A stretch of 64,000 bases of DNA, from contig NC_061513.1 of assembly GCF_022539505.1 (NCBI RefSeq), forward strand, positions 175,738,017-175,802,016. Reading direction: 5' to 3'. The stretch's first letter is position 1. Each line of letters starts with the position of its first letter. Positions 45,443-58,065 of this stretch are shown piece by piece. Origin of the DNA: Lolium rigidum. Its lineage: Eukaryota; Streptophyta; Magnoliopsida; Poales; Poaceae. Under the pieces are notes generated by a model. That model saw only the letters and a program-made list of their open reading frames with translations. It made no database searches and was not told the DNA's origin. The position numbers and the translations under genes are program-made.

Positions 45443-45950
45443 TAGCGGAGGCATGGAGAAGCAGAGCCTGGCCCCCTAACACCATTGATTTGCACCTTAA
45501 GTTTATGAACAGTACAGATTTTGTATTTTTTGCTCAAAACGAGCCCCTCAACACTCAGTCTGCCTCCGCCACTTATCTGCAATAACACTAACAGAAATAT
45601 TACAAACTGAGAACTCGGAATTACGAGCCAAAATATGTTCCGCCATATTCAGAAAACTTAAAGGAGCAAGATAAAAACTTCATGTCGCTCACCTTAGTCT
45701 GTCGATCAATCCCGCACCAGGGATAGAATACGCTGAATCATGGACAAGCAATCTAAGACCGAAAATGATATTGGGAAACCATGAGATCTAGAAATTGCAA
45801 GTGCCCGCCTAAGGGCATCTTCAATGGGGGCGCTTGTCTAGGGGCGTTAGGATTTAGAACCCAGCCAATCGGCAGTTATGTTGTATAATCCTAGTCGCTG
45901 GGTGCTGATTTAGAGGAGTTGACGCAAAACTTTGCGTCGGATGCTTGGCT
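45443..45950. other. No gene seen
   Basis: Unique-looking DNA without open frames or repeats of note, upstream of the GC-rich retroposon. Confidence 0.4.
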
Positions 45951-45965
45951 AGCTTTTGGTTTGTG

Positions 45966-47519
45966 CCAGGGTTTCCCCTCCCGGGCCGCCACGCACAGGC
46001 GGCTCCGGAGGCTCCCCACGCCAATCCCTAGAGAAGCCGCCGCCGAAGCTCCTCCTCCGGCCGCTGCCGCCGCCAGGGCCGGCGGTGGCGGCCACGCCCG
46101 GCCGTCGAAGATGGCGGGCGCGGCGGGCGCGCCCCGGCGGGTCCCCTTCGTGCGGCGGCGGGACGCCATGGGCGGCGCGGCGGGCTAGTGCGGGCGGCGG
46201 TGCAGGGGCTCGCGGGCTCTGCGACGCGCGGCGGAGGTCCGGGGAGGGAGGCGGCACGGCGTCATGGCGGAGTCCGGCGAGGTCTGCAGCAGGAGAGGAG
46301 CGGTGCGGAGCGGAGAGGAGCGGAGCGGAGCGGAGAGGAGCGGAGCGGAGCGGCGCTGGGCGTGGCCGGTGCGGGAGGTGGTGGCGCGGAGAAGCTCGGC
46401 CGGGAAAGCCTCGGTGAGCAGAGGTCCGCCGCCTCGAGCCCGGCGAGGTCTGTGTCGCCGAGATCTGCGGCGGTGCGGCGCGGGGCGTGGCCGGTGCGGG
46501 AGGTGGCGGCGCGGAGAAGCTCGGCCGGGGAGAGCCTCGGTGAGCAGAGGTCCGCCGCCTCGAGTCCGGCGAGGTCGGTGTCGCCGGCGGCGGAGAGAGG
46601 AGGATGGAGTGCGGGCCGGATCCGGGCTTCATGGGCCCGATCCGGGCCTCGCTGGGCCGGGCGACCTCGGACGTGGGTGGGCGCACAGGTGGGCGAGGTC
46701 CACCGCGGGCAGCATTGCTCCGGCTGGAGGGGAGCATGGAGGCTGCGGTGCCTCGGTCGGTCCGGAGGTGGAGATGGAGGTTGACCGGATCTTCGGCGTG
46801 CGGGGTGTGTCGGAGTGGCTTGCAGCTTTTTGCGGCTTCATCTTTGAGGCGCTCGTGGCGGTAGCGGTGAGAGGCTCAAAGGCGCTCTCGCCCTTGCTCT
46901 GGGGCTTCGGAGATGGTCGACGACTCGGACGAAAGTCTTGCCTAGCTTGGGTTGGGCCGGTGGCGACGGCGCCCGTGGGCGTCGTTCCCCTCCTTGGAGG
47001 CGTCGCCGTTGAGTGTCGGCATCTCCCTACCCTTGGAGTTCGGGTGTCTTCGGGCGAAAGCCTTGATCCGGTGCGGATCGGCACGATGGCGGCGTCGTCG
47101 ACGTCGTGACTCTGTTGAGAGCTTCGTGCGTGAAGATACGATGCAGAGGTTCCTTGCGGCTCTAATCCGGTGGCGCAGCGGTCCGAGGCAGTTTTCCAGG
47201 GCGCTATGCACGCCTTTGCTGGCATTTCTTGAGGACGTCTTCTTGGGTCCGACCAAGTCCCGCCATTGATCTCCTTCGGATGGTGCGTTGATGAGGAAGG
47301 CCTGCCGGAGTTGTTCTTCTACGGAGGTGCTGGCGTCGGTCGAGACGTGGCTTGGTTCTTTGCTTAGGACAGGTGCTTTGTGTTGTGGTTGTTTCGTCTG
47401 TAGCCGGTGTGTGTGGGGTTACCCTCGTTGCTTGTAGCGAGTGGTGCCGTTCTTGTATTCAAACCTCTGCCTTCTATAAAGATATGGTACGCCTTTGGCG
47501 TACTCTCGAAAAAAAAAAA
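45966..47519 (+). mobile_element. GC-rich poly(A) retroposon, possibly non-autonomous LINE
   Basis: 1554 bp flanked by a perfect 15-bp duplication (AGCTTTTGGTTTGTG at 45951-45965 and 47520-47534) and ending in a poly(A) tail after GGTACGCCTTTGGCGTACTC. That combination is the mark of LINE-type retroposition. No RT or endonuclease motif is present. The long open frames on both strands (up to 281 codons, 46264-47109) come from high GC and lack known domains. Contains the GGAGC minisatellite near 46300-46353 and a 124-bp tandem duplication. It could be a LINE with deleted coding region or a retrocopy of an unknown transcript. Confidence 0.75.
46300..46590. repeat. GGAGC minisatellite and 124-bp tandem duplication
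   Basis: GGAGCGGAGCGGAGAGGAGC repeats at about 46300-46353. Then two copies of a unit starting GCGTGGCCGGTGCGGGAGGT (near 46359 and 46483) both run through GCGGAGAAGCTCGGCCGGG and GAGCAGAGGTCCGCCGCCTC. Confidence 0.75.
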
Positions 47520-47534
47520 AGCTTTTGGTTTGTG

Positions 47535-48582
47535 GCAGAAAAAGCGGAGCGAATCTGATTGAGAATAAGCGTCCAAGTTGGTGTGTCATGCGTTGAAGCT
47601 CTAAGACAATTACACCAACGCTAGAATTAGTTACCGGACTCTTTTCCGCTCATAGATAAGCCAAACCTTCATTGCACGATAGAAGGAAGTTACCATATTG
47701 TGATCACGTACCACACCTCCCCATTCCATTCGCCTCTCCACTGGAAATAATGCAGGTTCACACATATGGTATTAGTGAATCATAGTTTGCTTTTCTTTGT
47801 TTTGAAAAAAGAAATAGGTCTTCCATCTTGACCTCTTTTTTCTATGGACGCGACTAGCGAGCCCCCGGGGGCCTGGTAGACCGATCCAGCCCCCGTTTCC
47901 ATTTAAGGAAAGATTCCCCCGGGACCATCTTCCCACGTCCAAAAAAGGAAAGGAGGCAATTAATGAGCGGGAAACTGTCTCCCGAGCGGGAATTTCGAGC
48001 CCAGATAGCCCCAGACCAAATACAAAGACCGACCAGCCCCAGATCCAAGACAAAAAAACAAGTCTTTTTGTCCACCACGGTCTCTTCCTCCTCCCTTCCT
48101 CCTTCTTCCTCCTTCGTTGGCCCCAGATCTGTCTTCCTCCCTGCAAATCTCCAGGAAAACTTCCTGAAATCAGGCAAATCAAAGCATCTGAAGCTTCAAA
48201 TTCGTGCATCCTCCAGATCAAGAAGGTACTTTCTTAAACATAAATCACCAGCCCTGCTTCCTACAGCTTTCAGCATCCTCCAGATCTGTGGAATCCCAGG
48301 AGCAAAAATCTAGGGGATTTCCGGTAGCAAAAATCCCAGGAGCCTACCCCCTATCTCTCTACCCCCGCCCCCCGTGCAGATAAAATGGAACTCCTTTTGT
48401 ATGTTGAAAAAAGAACTAAGTAGATTGCAAAAAGAAGTAGAGAAAATCTACACATGCCTGTGAGAACATAGTTGATGTGCATAGTTGTAAAAGCATCATA
48501 GTAACAGGTGCAAGTAGAAAAAAGGTTGCAAGTTTGAACTCCCCCAAGTTGCAACATATATGCAGTTGGATGATAATATGTA
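47535..48582. other. Leader region of the FAR1-like gene
   Basis: Possible 5' untranslated exon about 48000-48225, C-rich then ending AGATCAAGAAG|GTACTT. The next acceptor is CGCAG at 49061-49065, directly before the FAR1-like ATG. No coding region is seen upstream. Confidence 0.45.
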
Positions 48583-48679
48583 CTACCTCTGGTCGCAAAA
48601 GATTGACGCACCAAACCAACTAATCATGTGCATGCGCTGGCCTCCCTCCGCGTCGATTAAATCCGACCGGAGGGAGTAG
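48583..48679. mobile_element. Stowaway MITE in the FAR1-like leader intron
   Basis: 97 bp with inverted ends CTACCTCTGGTCGCAAAAGA and (reversed) CTACTCCCTCCGGTCGG, flanked by TA at 48581-48582 and 48680-48681. Confidence 0.75.
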
Positions 48680-49065
48680 TAGTTTGCATTTACTAGAAAC
48701 TAGCCTAAGATCAAGCATTGTAGAAGATGTTCCTGGAGACATCTTTTTCCAACTCAATCTCAAACAAAAAAGGACTTGACTTGCAAAAAGTAGCTAGCTT
48801 GACTTTGCAAAATCTGAGCACTGATAGTTATCTGCATCTGTCTTATCTGACTTTGGGTGTCGAAGTAGGAACCTTTCTCTTAGCTTCTTTGCTCATCCTG
48901 CCACCATAGTTATCTGCATCATGACAGAAGAAAAAATTCAATATAGTTGCTAGTAATCTGAATGCTGTCACAAATGAGACATTTGTATCCAAATTACTTC
49001 TATATCTAGCATGGAATTCTATTTGTTAAAAAACTGAAAAGCTAACTTAGATTGTCATTCCGCAG

Positions 49066-52000
49066 ATGTCCGGCTTGGATCTTAATGCTACACCTACAGA
49101 AGATGTTGAAATGGACGATGTGGAACCGCTATTTTGCACTCAAGCTGTCCCAGAACCAGTTGTAGGCGAATCTCAGGACCCAGATTCTGATGTCCATGAA
49201 GCTGTGGTTGCTAATTCTGATAGATATAGTGGCAGGGGACATGAACACAACGGGGAGCAAGCAGCAACTGCTGGAAACCAAAGCTTCCCTACAACAACTT
49301 TTCCTACAGATACCACCACCAACCCTGATTTTGCTGAAGGTGGAAGTGATGGAGAAGCAGTTGGAATCACCGAAGAAATTTTGTCCAGTCCTCAAGAACC
49401 TTTTCTTGGTATGCGATTTGATACCCTAGCTGATGCAAGAGCTCACTACAATGCTTATGCTGCAAAATTGGGATTCTCTATCAAGAATAATACATCAAAA
49501 AAGAAAGCACATACAAATGAACTTGAGAAGCAGCAGTTCGTGTGCAACAAGTATCGCGCACCAAAAACTGAGGAACAAATGGAGCAAGAAAGAATGGCCT
49601 TTACCGAAGATGTTAGCCCCGTTGAGCTTGATGATGATAATGATGAGGAACAGGAAGCTGGACCATCAAAAAAGAAAAAAACTGCCAGCAAGTTTGGGGT
49701 TAAGCGAAAGAGAGAAACCATCAAGCAGACAAAGTGTCGAGCAAGAATGTTTGTGAAATTGATTAATAACAAGTGGGAGGTGACTTATTTTATTGCAGAG
49801 CATAACCATCCAATGATTGTGAAACCATCTTTGATAAAATACTTGAGATCTCACAGAGGAATTCCAAGAGATGAGAAAGAATTTCTAAGATGCCTTCACA
49901 ACTGCAACTTGGACACAGGTTTGTATGCCAACCTCTATGCCTTCACTGAGCTTATAGTTTGTAGTAATATATGCTACTAAGTAGTACATCAACATGAGGA
50001 AGAAAACAAAAAAAAGTTCACATGTGGAATGCAAATTAGGAAATAGTAGTGTGCAATTTACTTGTGCAGTGTATGCAACTGGGAAAATTATATGAACATG
50101 TGATCTAAAAAGAAGAACCAAATGTGGTGAGTACAGTGCGCCACTTAGCCAAAAAATATGTCGGTAGTGTGTGATTTAGTTTAGCATCAGTTTATAACTT
50201 GGTAGAGTTGAAGTTATGAAAATAAGGGACAATGTAGGTTAAAAAGGTACGCAATAAAATTGAAGAAATATGTATCTTGAGCATCAACATAATTAACTTG
50301 CAAAAACCTTTAATATAACACTTGCAAAAAAACATTTACAGGGCGCATGATGGAGGTGATGTCTGAATTTTATGGTGAAGATTGCATTGTACCCTATGGC
50401 CCGAGAACAATATCAAACTTGAGGTCATCATTCAGAAGCGAGAACAAAGAGCTAGACATAAGTGACACACTTGAGTATTTCAAAGAGTTGCAGCAAAAAG
50501 ACCCGGAATTCTTCTACGAATTCTCCTTCGATTCGTAAAACAGAGTTGAACACATTTTTTGGGTTGACAGTTTGGCGAGAAAAGCATATGCAGAAGCATA
50601 CCATGATTGCATCTCGTTCGACACTACTTTCTGTACAAATATCTTTAGCATGCCGTTTGCACCATTCATTGGTATAAATAGACATGGTCAGTCATTTATG
50701 TTGGGTTGTGGTTTCCTAAGAGATGAAAAGGAAGAAAGTTTTGAATGGCTGTTCCGCGTCTTCTTGAAAGCAATGAAAGGGAAGCAACCAACAAACATAA
50801 TTACAGACCAAGATTGGGCTATGAGGAATGCAATAGCTGCTATTTTTCCATTATGTTGCCATCGAAACTGCAGATGGCACATAATGAAAAAAGCTAATGA
50901 GAAACTTGGATCATTCCTAGGACGACGTCCAGGCCTGGCTGAAGATTTCAATGAATGTGTTGACGAGAGTATGACTGTAGAAGAGTTTGAAGCAAACTGG
51001 ACAGAGTTGATTCAGAAATGGGACTTGGCGCAGAACGAAACATTCATTTGGTTGAAGGGTCATGCTCATACATGGGTTCCATGTTACTTCAGGGATCGCT
51101 TCTTCCCCTTCTTGCAGTCAACTCAAAGAAGCGAGGGATTCAACGCTGTTTTAAAGCGGTGCATTAATCCAGGAAATTCAATCAAGCACTTTGTGAGGCA
51201 GTATGAGAAACTTCAGGCCAAAATATTGGGCAAGGAGGGCAACAATGATTACAGGACAGATGAGCTTGAGGTTCAGCCAAGAACAACTTTCCCGATAGAA
51301 AGGCATGCGATGGCAGTTTATACAAGGGACATCTTCCACAGGTTCATGCTGGAGTTTGGACTTATTGGTCGATACGATGTGCAAGTGATAGGAACAAACA
51401 TGTTCGAATTAATTCCTAACAACCTCAGATGCTACCCTTATGGGTCCAGAAACTACTATGTAAATGGTAGTGGTGGTGCCTACAACTGTGATTGCTGCAA
51501 GTATCAGCGCGATGGTATTCTTTGATGCCACGTGCTAAAAGTGTTCACGCATGTAGGAATTAATGCGATACCGGAGAGGTTCATCATGCGCAGATGGACT
51601 CAGCAAGCAGTAGAGTATGTGCCTATGCATACTGGGCCAGTACAAGATGATGTGATGCCTGAACAGTCACGTCAGAAGGTGCGGTTTGCAAACTTGTCGA
51701 CATCGTTTGTGCAAATGGCTAAATTAGGTAGTGAGCCAGATCAAGCGGAAGCTATTGCTCGCAGGCACATAAAAGAGATGAGAGCTGAGTTTGTCCAACT
51801 ACAAAAGGTTCGAAAGAAGAAGAATGCCCAGCAACCAAGCACTAGTGCGCCACATCCAAACGCAGCTCATAATGCTCGGCAACAAACAGCAGCCCCAAAT
51901 GCCCCGCAGCAAACAGCAACTCCAAGCATGAGCAGGCAAAGAGCAGCTCCTAACGCTCCGCAACAAACAGCAGCCCCAAATGCCCCGCAACAAACAAGCA

Positions 52001-52686
52001 ACTCCGAGCATGCGCCGGCAACGAACGAGTCCTAATGCTCCGCAACAAACGAAGACCCCAATGTCACACAAAGAACAAGGCAACTCCAAGCATGCATCAG
52101 CAAAGAGCAGCTCCTAATGCTCGCAGACAAACGAGCAAGTGCAAGCATGACTCAGCGAAACCTAGTTCCTAATTTGCCACAGGAAAGAGCAAGTGCGTAC
52201 CGTGCATTGCCCGTCAACTTCCGCTCCTAATGTGTGTCGGTCGGAAATGCAGGAGCTTCCCGTAAAGGACCACAGCTCGCACCATCCACCCGGGCATCAC
52301 ACACTGCAAACATTGCTGGTACCCATGGGTGGACATCTTCAGGTTCTGCACATTTTTCGGCACAACAACCAACATCAAGCACCCATAATCAGTCAACATC
52401 AATGAAGTCTGACCATGCTGTGCCTCAACGTCCATTACGTGCGAAGAAATCGTGTTCTACAAACCAAACGTTGTCTGTGCAGCAGGCTAGTGATTTGAGT
52501 GAACCTAGAGAAGGTATGGTTGTCCTAAACCCTCCCAGATCTAATACTAAAGGGCGGAAAAAAGGAAGAATCCCATCAGGTATTGAGTTGGTTGCTAAGA
52601 AGACCACCTTGTGTGGTACATGTGGTTTGCCAGGTCACAATGCAGCGACAAGTAAAGCTGGTCTAGGACATAATAAGGGGAACTGA
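49066..52686 (+). pseudogene. FAR1/FHY3-like (MULE transposase-derived) gene, disrupted
   Basis: Exon 1 is 49066-49918; the next exon starts at 50342, and the join keeps frame. Residues about 115-260 are the FAR1 DNA-binding domain (MRFDTLADARAHYNAYA, CRARMFVK and EHNHPM). The MULE transposase core follows: IFWVD, SFDTTFCTN, TDQDWAMRNA and CHRNCRWH. The SWIM zinc finger starts CDCCKYQRDGIL. A tandem Pro/Ala/Gln repeat (PNAPQQTA) and a C-terminal knuckle (CGTCGLPGHN) close it. Such proteins are either transposases or domesticated transcription factors. Two single-base-type stops (TAA 50536-50538 and TGA 51523-51525), a frameshift near 52030-52230 and a knuckle with Ser for its last Cys mark it as a pseudogene. 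Confidence 0.85.
51840..52200 (+). repeat. Coding minisatellite in the FAR1-like gene
   Basis: Imperfect 27- to 60-bp repeats of CCAAATGCCCCGCAACAAAC, CAACTCCAAGCATG and AGAGCAGCTCCTAA encode PNAPQQTA-type peptides. Repeat slippage probably caused the frameshift that separates the zinc-knuckle end. Confidence 0.7.
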
Positions 52687-52959
52687 GGGGACAGGACAAT
52701 CGGTATTCTTCGGAGAAGTCAATGTGATGTTTTTCATACCTCAATTTAGTTTAATGATGTCCATCCACTTGATCGTATTCTTCGGAGAAGTCACCCATGT
52801 ATGCACCATCAACTTCCTAATGTTCGGCATGTTTTCAGACCCATATGTGGGTAGTTGCCTACCATTCCAATGTTCAGCGTTGAATACCGTGCAAACTCCA
52901 CATTCATTACTGTAGTGTGAATGAGAACCAAAATTAGAAAATGAAGTAACATGGGCATA

Positions 52960-54010
52960 AAGTAATAACTAAAAAAAGATGCATGGAATTGAGGGGGGAA
53001 GCAAGTTATCATGATTCAGGGAAAAAGCAACTTAGTATCACTTGTTTACACGAAGTTAAACTTTAGCAGAGAGCAACTTAGCACAGGATAATGATCATAC
53101 TAACATGTGGAGCCAACTTAATAGGGACAGTAGACCTAACTTGTATGTAATCTAAAAACCAACTTAGTGAAAAAGTAAATCAAACTTAATAGTTAACAGT
53201 AGCCAACTTAATTATAAATGTGCAGACACCTTAACCCATACTGTGTACAGGTATTAAAACTGGTTTCTCTTAAAGCATTTTTACTTGCTAATTTTTAAGT
53301 CCATCTTAAATGCCTAACTTAAATGCCATGTTAACATATGTTGCTCTCTGTTTTAACAAGTTAAGCATGTTATTAAAGCTACTTATACACAAAAAACATG
53401 GCAAGTACATCTCAAACTCAAAAAAGTCTGCTAGTGGAACCAAACTTAAGTAATCCCAAGTAACCAAGTTAGGCGTATTGATAAAACGACTTAAGTAATC
53501 CAATACAGCCTACTTTGCACATCTTGCTCAAAAAAACCAACTAGGGATATTGAACACAACTTAAGCATCCTGGAGGAACAAACTTAATTCATTTCAGCAC
53601 CCAACTTAGTATTATCGTTTACACAAGTTAAACTTTAGCAGAGAGCAACTTAGCACAGGATAATGATCGTACTAAAAAAACACATGTGGAGCCAACTTAA
53701 TAGGGACAGTAGACCTAACTTGTATGTAATCTAAAAACCAACTTAGTGAAAAAGTAAATCAAACTTAATAGTTAACAGTAGCCAACTTAATTATAAATGT
53801 GCAGACACCTTAACCCATTCTGTGTAGTTTTTACCGCCATTTTCATAAATAATCATACTTAACCTACTGTGGAAGTCAACTTAAAAGCAGTAGAGTAGAA
53901 CTAACTTATATGTCAGAAACCAACTTAGTAAAAAATATATTAAGTGAAACTTAACCATACTTTGAGAGCACAACTTGTTTTTTATCTGTAAGAATGTTGT
54001 AAATTTGAAC
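52960..54010. repeat. AACTTA-word repeat block 1
   Basis: Very dense in CAACTTA, AACTTAA and their relatives, spaced about 25-45 bp. Contains a 206-bp direct duplication (53045-53250 and 53619-53826). No coding potential. It lies between the convergent FAR1-like and ULP-like genes. Confidence 0.75.
53355..53609. repeat. Long direct repeat, left copy
   Basis: Matches 59670-59939 in the same direction over about 260 bp, for example AAGCATGTTATTAAAGCTAC and AACACAACTTAAGCATCCTG. The two copies flank the ULP-like gene. Confidence 0.8.
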
Positions 54011-54899
54011 CACGTTAATACATGATAGGTTCGAACAATGAAAAGATACTTGAGATAACGAAGGATAACCGCATTGGTTATTACTTTGTCCCTTGCTTTG
54101 GCGGCTTAATGTCTTGAATCTCCCATGTCGCAAGCTTGATCGAAGAATTTGCATAGTATTGTTCCCATAATGTCTTGATTGCACCAACTAACAAATTCAC
54201 CTTCTGATCAAGTGATTTCTCTGATAGTGACCTTACTGAATCCAGTACCTCAAACCTTCTTTCTCTGAAGTTCATCACAAGAAGCCAGTAGTGGTTCACA
54301 GGATCTTGTTCCTTAGGTGCCAAATCTTCAAGTACTGGAAACATTACCTAAATGTTTTGCAAAAACAGAACAAATTGGAATTACGAAGATACGAGAGAAA
54401 ATGTTATAACCGAAAGAAATTGATGTCCAATGCCCAGAAACACTTACATTGTGTTTCCTGTCAAGATGTGCAGTGGGCTTGCTGAAGTGCTTCTCTAGAT
54501 ATCTTTTGTTCCTCTTCAGATCTTCTAAGAGAGTCTGTTATTATAAGAGAAGGAACATCAGTAACCTAGTAAAAAAATATTCAACTTATTTAAGAAAACT
54601 AAAAAATAAAATATTCTTACCGCAACCCTCAAAGGCATCACCAATTTTTTATCTTTTTTGTCTCTCCTTAACATTATGGACTCAATTCCTAGTTCAACGA
54701 CAGTGTTCTTCAATGATCCAGAAGGCATCATCGAGTTTGCAAGCTCTTTAAGTGTAACGAAAAATTTGTCGTAGCTGACGAGTATTGGGCTATAGTTTTT
54801 TCGCATTACATGAAAAAGGAAAAACAGAGCAGTTAATAAAAAAATGGCATAATACCAAAAGCCAAAAAATATGCTATAATAAAAAAACAAGTTAGGCAT

Positions 54900-55690
54900 G
54901 CAGATGGACCAACTGAATTAACCTCGAGTAGGCCGACTTGTACATGTTTAGCATGTTCAAAAACCAACTTAATTAATTTCGGTATCCGACTTAGGCATGT
55001 TGGAAAAATAACTTAATTCACCCAAAAAAAATTATAACCAAAACTGAAAAGAAGCCTCAGTAACCAACTTAGGCCATATTTTACAACAGGACTTAAGCAA
55101 CACAAATGCAGGCAACTTATGTATGTAGATAGTAGGAAGTTTTTGTAAGCATGCAGAAACATCTATCAAACTTAAGCATATGGACAGTACAACTTAATTA
55201 ACCCCAAGGAGCCAACCTTTGCATGTTTGCTTGGAAAAAATAGGGAAAGGAAACAAACTAGACTTTAAACCAGAACTTCAAACATATTTCAAAAACCAAA
55301 ACTTAATTAATCTCAATAACCAACTTAGGCATATTAACGGTACGACTTACGCAACACAATGCATCCAACTTGTACGTTGTATATGGAAAAACAGAACTTA
55401 AAGCATGTTTGTCAGAACCAAACTTAGGCATATAGACAGTACAAGTTAATTAACCCCCGGGAGCCAACCTGTGCATGTTTGATCGGAAAAAAAAGGAAAA
55501 GGAAACCAACTAGACTTTAGGAGGAAACAAATTTATTCATTTCGAAACCAAACTTGGGCCTATTGACAATGGCAAGTTTGATTAAACCAAGTAACCAACT
55601 TATATATGTTGCTCAAAAAGCAATTATGTTAAAACCAACTTAGTGACTATCATCATGAAACTTATCTATTTTATACAGTACAACTTTATG
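54900..55690. repeat. AACTTA-word repeat block 2 (intron of the ULP-like gene)
   Basis: Same word pattern as block 1, for example CCAACTTAGGCAT and ACAACTTAATTAACC at short spacing, inside an intron of the ULP-like gene. Confidence 0.7.
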
Positions 55691-57779
55691 TAAGTTGGCT
55701 TACCTTTTGTCCACCTCTTGGCACCTTTTTGATCGACGACCATGTGCAAGTAATCGCGGCGTACAAATCCTTTACTTCAGCTGAACAGGTGTAGAGGCTT
55801 CTGTCCACATAAGTCAAGTAAGGCGACAATTTGCAAAGTGCTTGCTTGATGAGCCTTCGTTGCTTCATTTGCGCAAAAGAAGATGTTGATTTGTTTTCAG
55901 AAATTTCTTTGTTAGCGGCATCACCAATTCCCACTCCTGCTGGTGTCTGCAATTCACTATCATTTTGCATCGGTTCCTCCTGGATATTAGCATTTGCACT
56001 GTTCAAACGCTTCTCCAACTCTACACGCTCGCAAAGGGCGTAAGCTTCTTTCTCCATATCTTCAGTCCAATAGTCGTCATCATTTAACATATCTGCTGAA
56101 GATTCTTGTCTGTCCTTTTTTGGGCTATCAAAACCAAGATCAAATGAAGGAGGATCGCAAGCTGCTTGCAAAGCCTTTTTCCTTGTCATCTTCTGGCTGC
56201 TTGTAACAGATTTGAATTCCTTTGGTCTGGGTGGAGGACATGTCTGCCGTGTTGGAGGTGGTGAAACTTGTTGAGACAAATTGGCTTGCTTCATATGCCC
56301 ACTTGTAGGTGTAATTGGTGACCAACTTTTGGCTGCTTCTTGGTAAGATGTGTCGCGAGTACTCGATTTGGATGAACGAAAAAGTTGTTTTGTTCGAATA
56401 TTTCTGAAATGATTCAGTTGAAGTTGCAAGTCCGGATGCGAGTGTGATAGACGTGATGAAGTTCCATGCATAACGCTTGACCGAGTTGAATGCGGTGAAG
56501 GTGCAGCACGTAGCTGGAGTGGAGTGCATGAATTGCATTTGATGTTTTGGTTTCGTGTACTCCCCACGGCCTTGGAACACGGGGGAAGCACCTGCTGCGG
56601 ACGGGAAGATGTTGTTAGCTGAACTCGGAGGCACACTCGGATTGAGTTGCAACTCGTTCTTTGAGCAATTCCTGGTCCATCAACAGGTGCAAATACCGGT
56701 TCTTCAGCCGTAGATCGAGCGAATGATGGAGCTATGCCTGTTTCGGCCGCAATCCGTGAACTGAACTCAAAATCTACCGGCCGACCACGGTGCACTACAA
56801 CCTTTTTCTTCACCGTCATATTTCTTGTTATTTCATCTTTTTTTTCCAAATTTCCCAACCCTATGAACTCTTGAGTTAACTTCGTATTGCATCATCCCTA
56901 GCAAACCGATCTATCGGTTCCGAGCTTGTAGGAGACTCGACATGCACTCGCTAAACTTGTCCATCAATGTATTCCGGGCACACCTCTTTCCCCGTGCATT
57001 AAACAACTCGCTTGGCTCGTTGTTTCTCATGTCAATGCCACTTTTCTCCCCGCAGCGAAGATACTCTCTCAAATCTGAGAATGGACTCAGGCCTGGTGTT
57101 GTGGATGTGCCTCTTGTACAACTATCTTTCTCTGCATGTATCCCCGCAGACCGTTCTTTCTCCGCAGATACTTGACAACAGATTCAAACCCTGGAATGAC
57201 AGATTCGCATTGGAATCACCGTTGTTATCCGTGCACCTCTTCCTTAAGTTGCCTGCAGGCCCTTCATTTCTCTTGGTGGGTGTCAACCTAGCAGATCTTC
57301 TTGGCGTTGTGTGCTGATGGCTGCCATTGTTGTTAGCTGCCTCATCCTCACCACCAAGGCCAGACCCAGGTTCGAAGCTCGTCACCATCATTGTTTCCAT
57401 TCCCATGGTTGTCTTCATCTTCATCCTCATCATCATCAATGTTGTCATCGTCACCTGTCCTCCTCATCTTCAGATTCACCTTTATAATCATCGTCATCTT
57501 CATCATCCTCGTCGTCGCATCTACCCTCATCACTTCCAATTCTCCTCTCGCCTTTTGCGTAATCTGTTCCGGCCATGCCAAGAACTCGGATTCATCAATC
57601 TCTATTTGCCCCCACTCGTTCAACAAATGAACCTATCCTGTTTGAAATATCGGTGCATAGCTCCCCAATCATGACAAGCAATCTTCCTTTTTTCTCGCAC
57701 ATTTTACATAGATAGATATGCACTCAGTAATGTGAGTTGAAAAAAGTACAAAAAAATAGCATTACCGAGAAAAGGGATA

Positions 57780-58065
57780 AAGAATCATGGAAAAATATGC
57801 ATGTGGACACCAACTTAGTTGAAACAGTAGCCAACTTAGTGTAAGTCTTAGTGTCAACTTAGTTGGAATGAGTGCACAAATTTGAAGTTGGGGGCATGTG
57901 GACAACTTAGTGTAAGCCTTAGTGTCAACTTAGTTGGAATGAGTGCACAAGTCAAACAAAAAATGGTTAACAAATTCAGAAAATAGCAGTTTCCAACTTA
58001 AATCATTTTTACTGAACCAGCTTAACTAAAATAAGCAGCCAACTTATCCATTTTTTACAGTACAA
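57780..58065. repeat. AACTTA-word repeat block 3
   Basis: Includes two near-identical copies of CTTAGTGTCAACTTAGTTGG followed by AATGAGTGCACAA (near 57848 and 57919), plus several further CAACTTA words. Confidence 0.7.

Noticed and set aside
45949..47225. Long open frames on both strands in the GC-rich retroposon
   Set aside because: High GC removes stops on both strands; no domain, low-complexity Arg/Pro/Ala content and tandem repeats.
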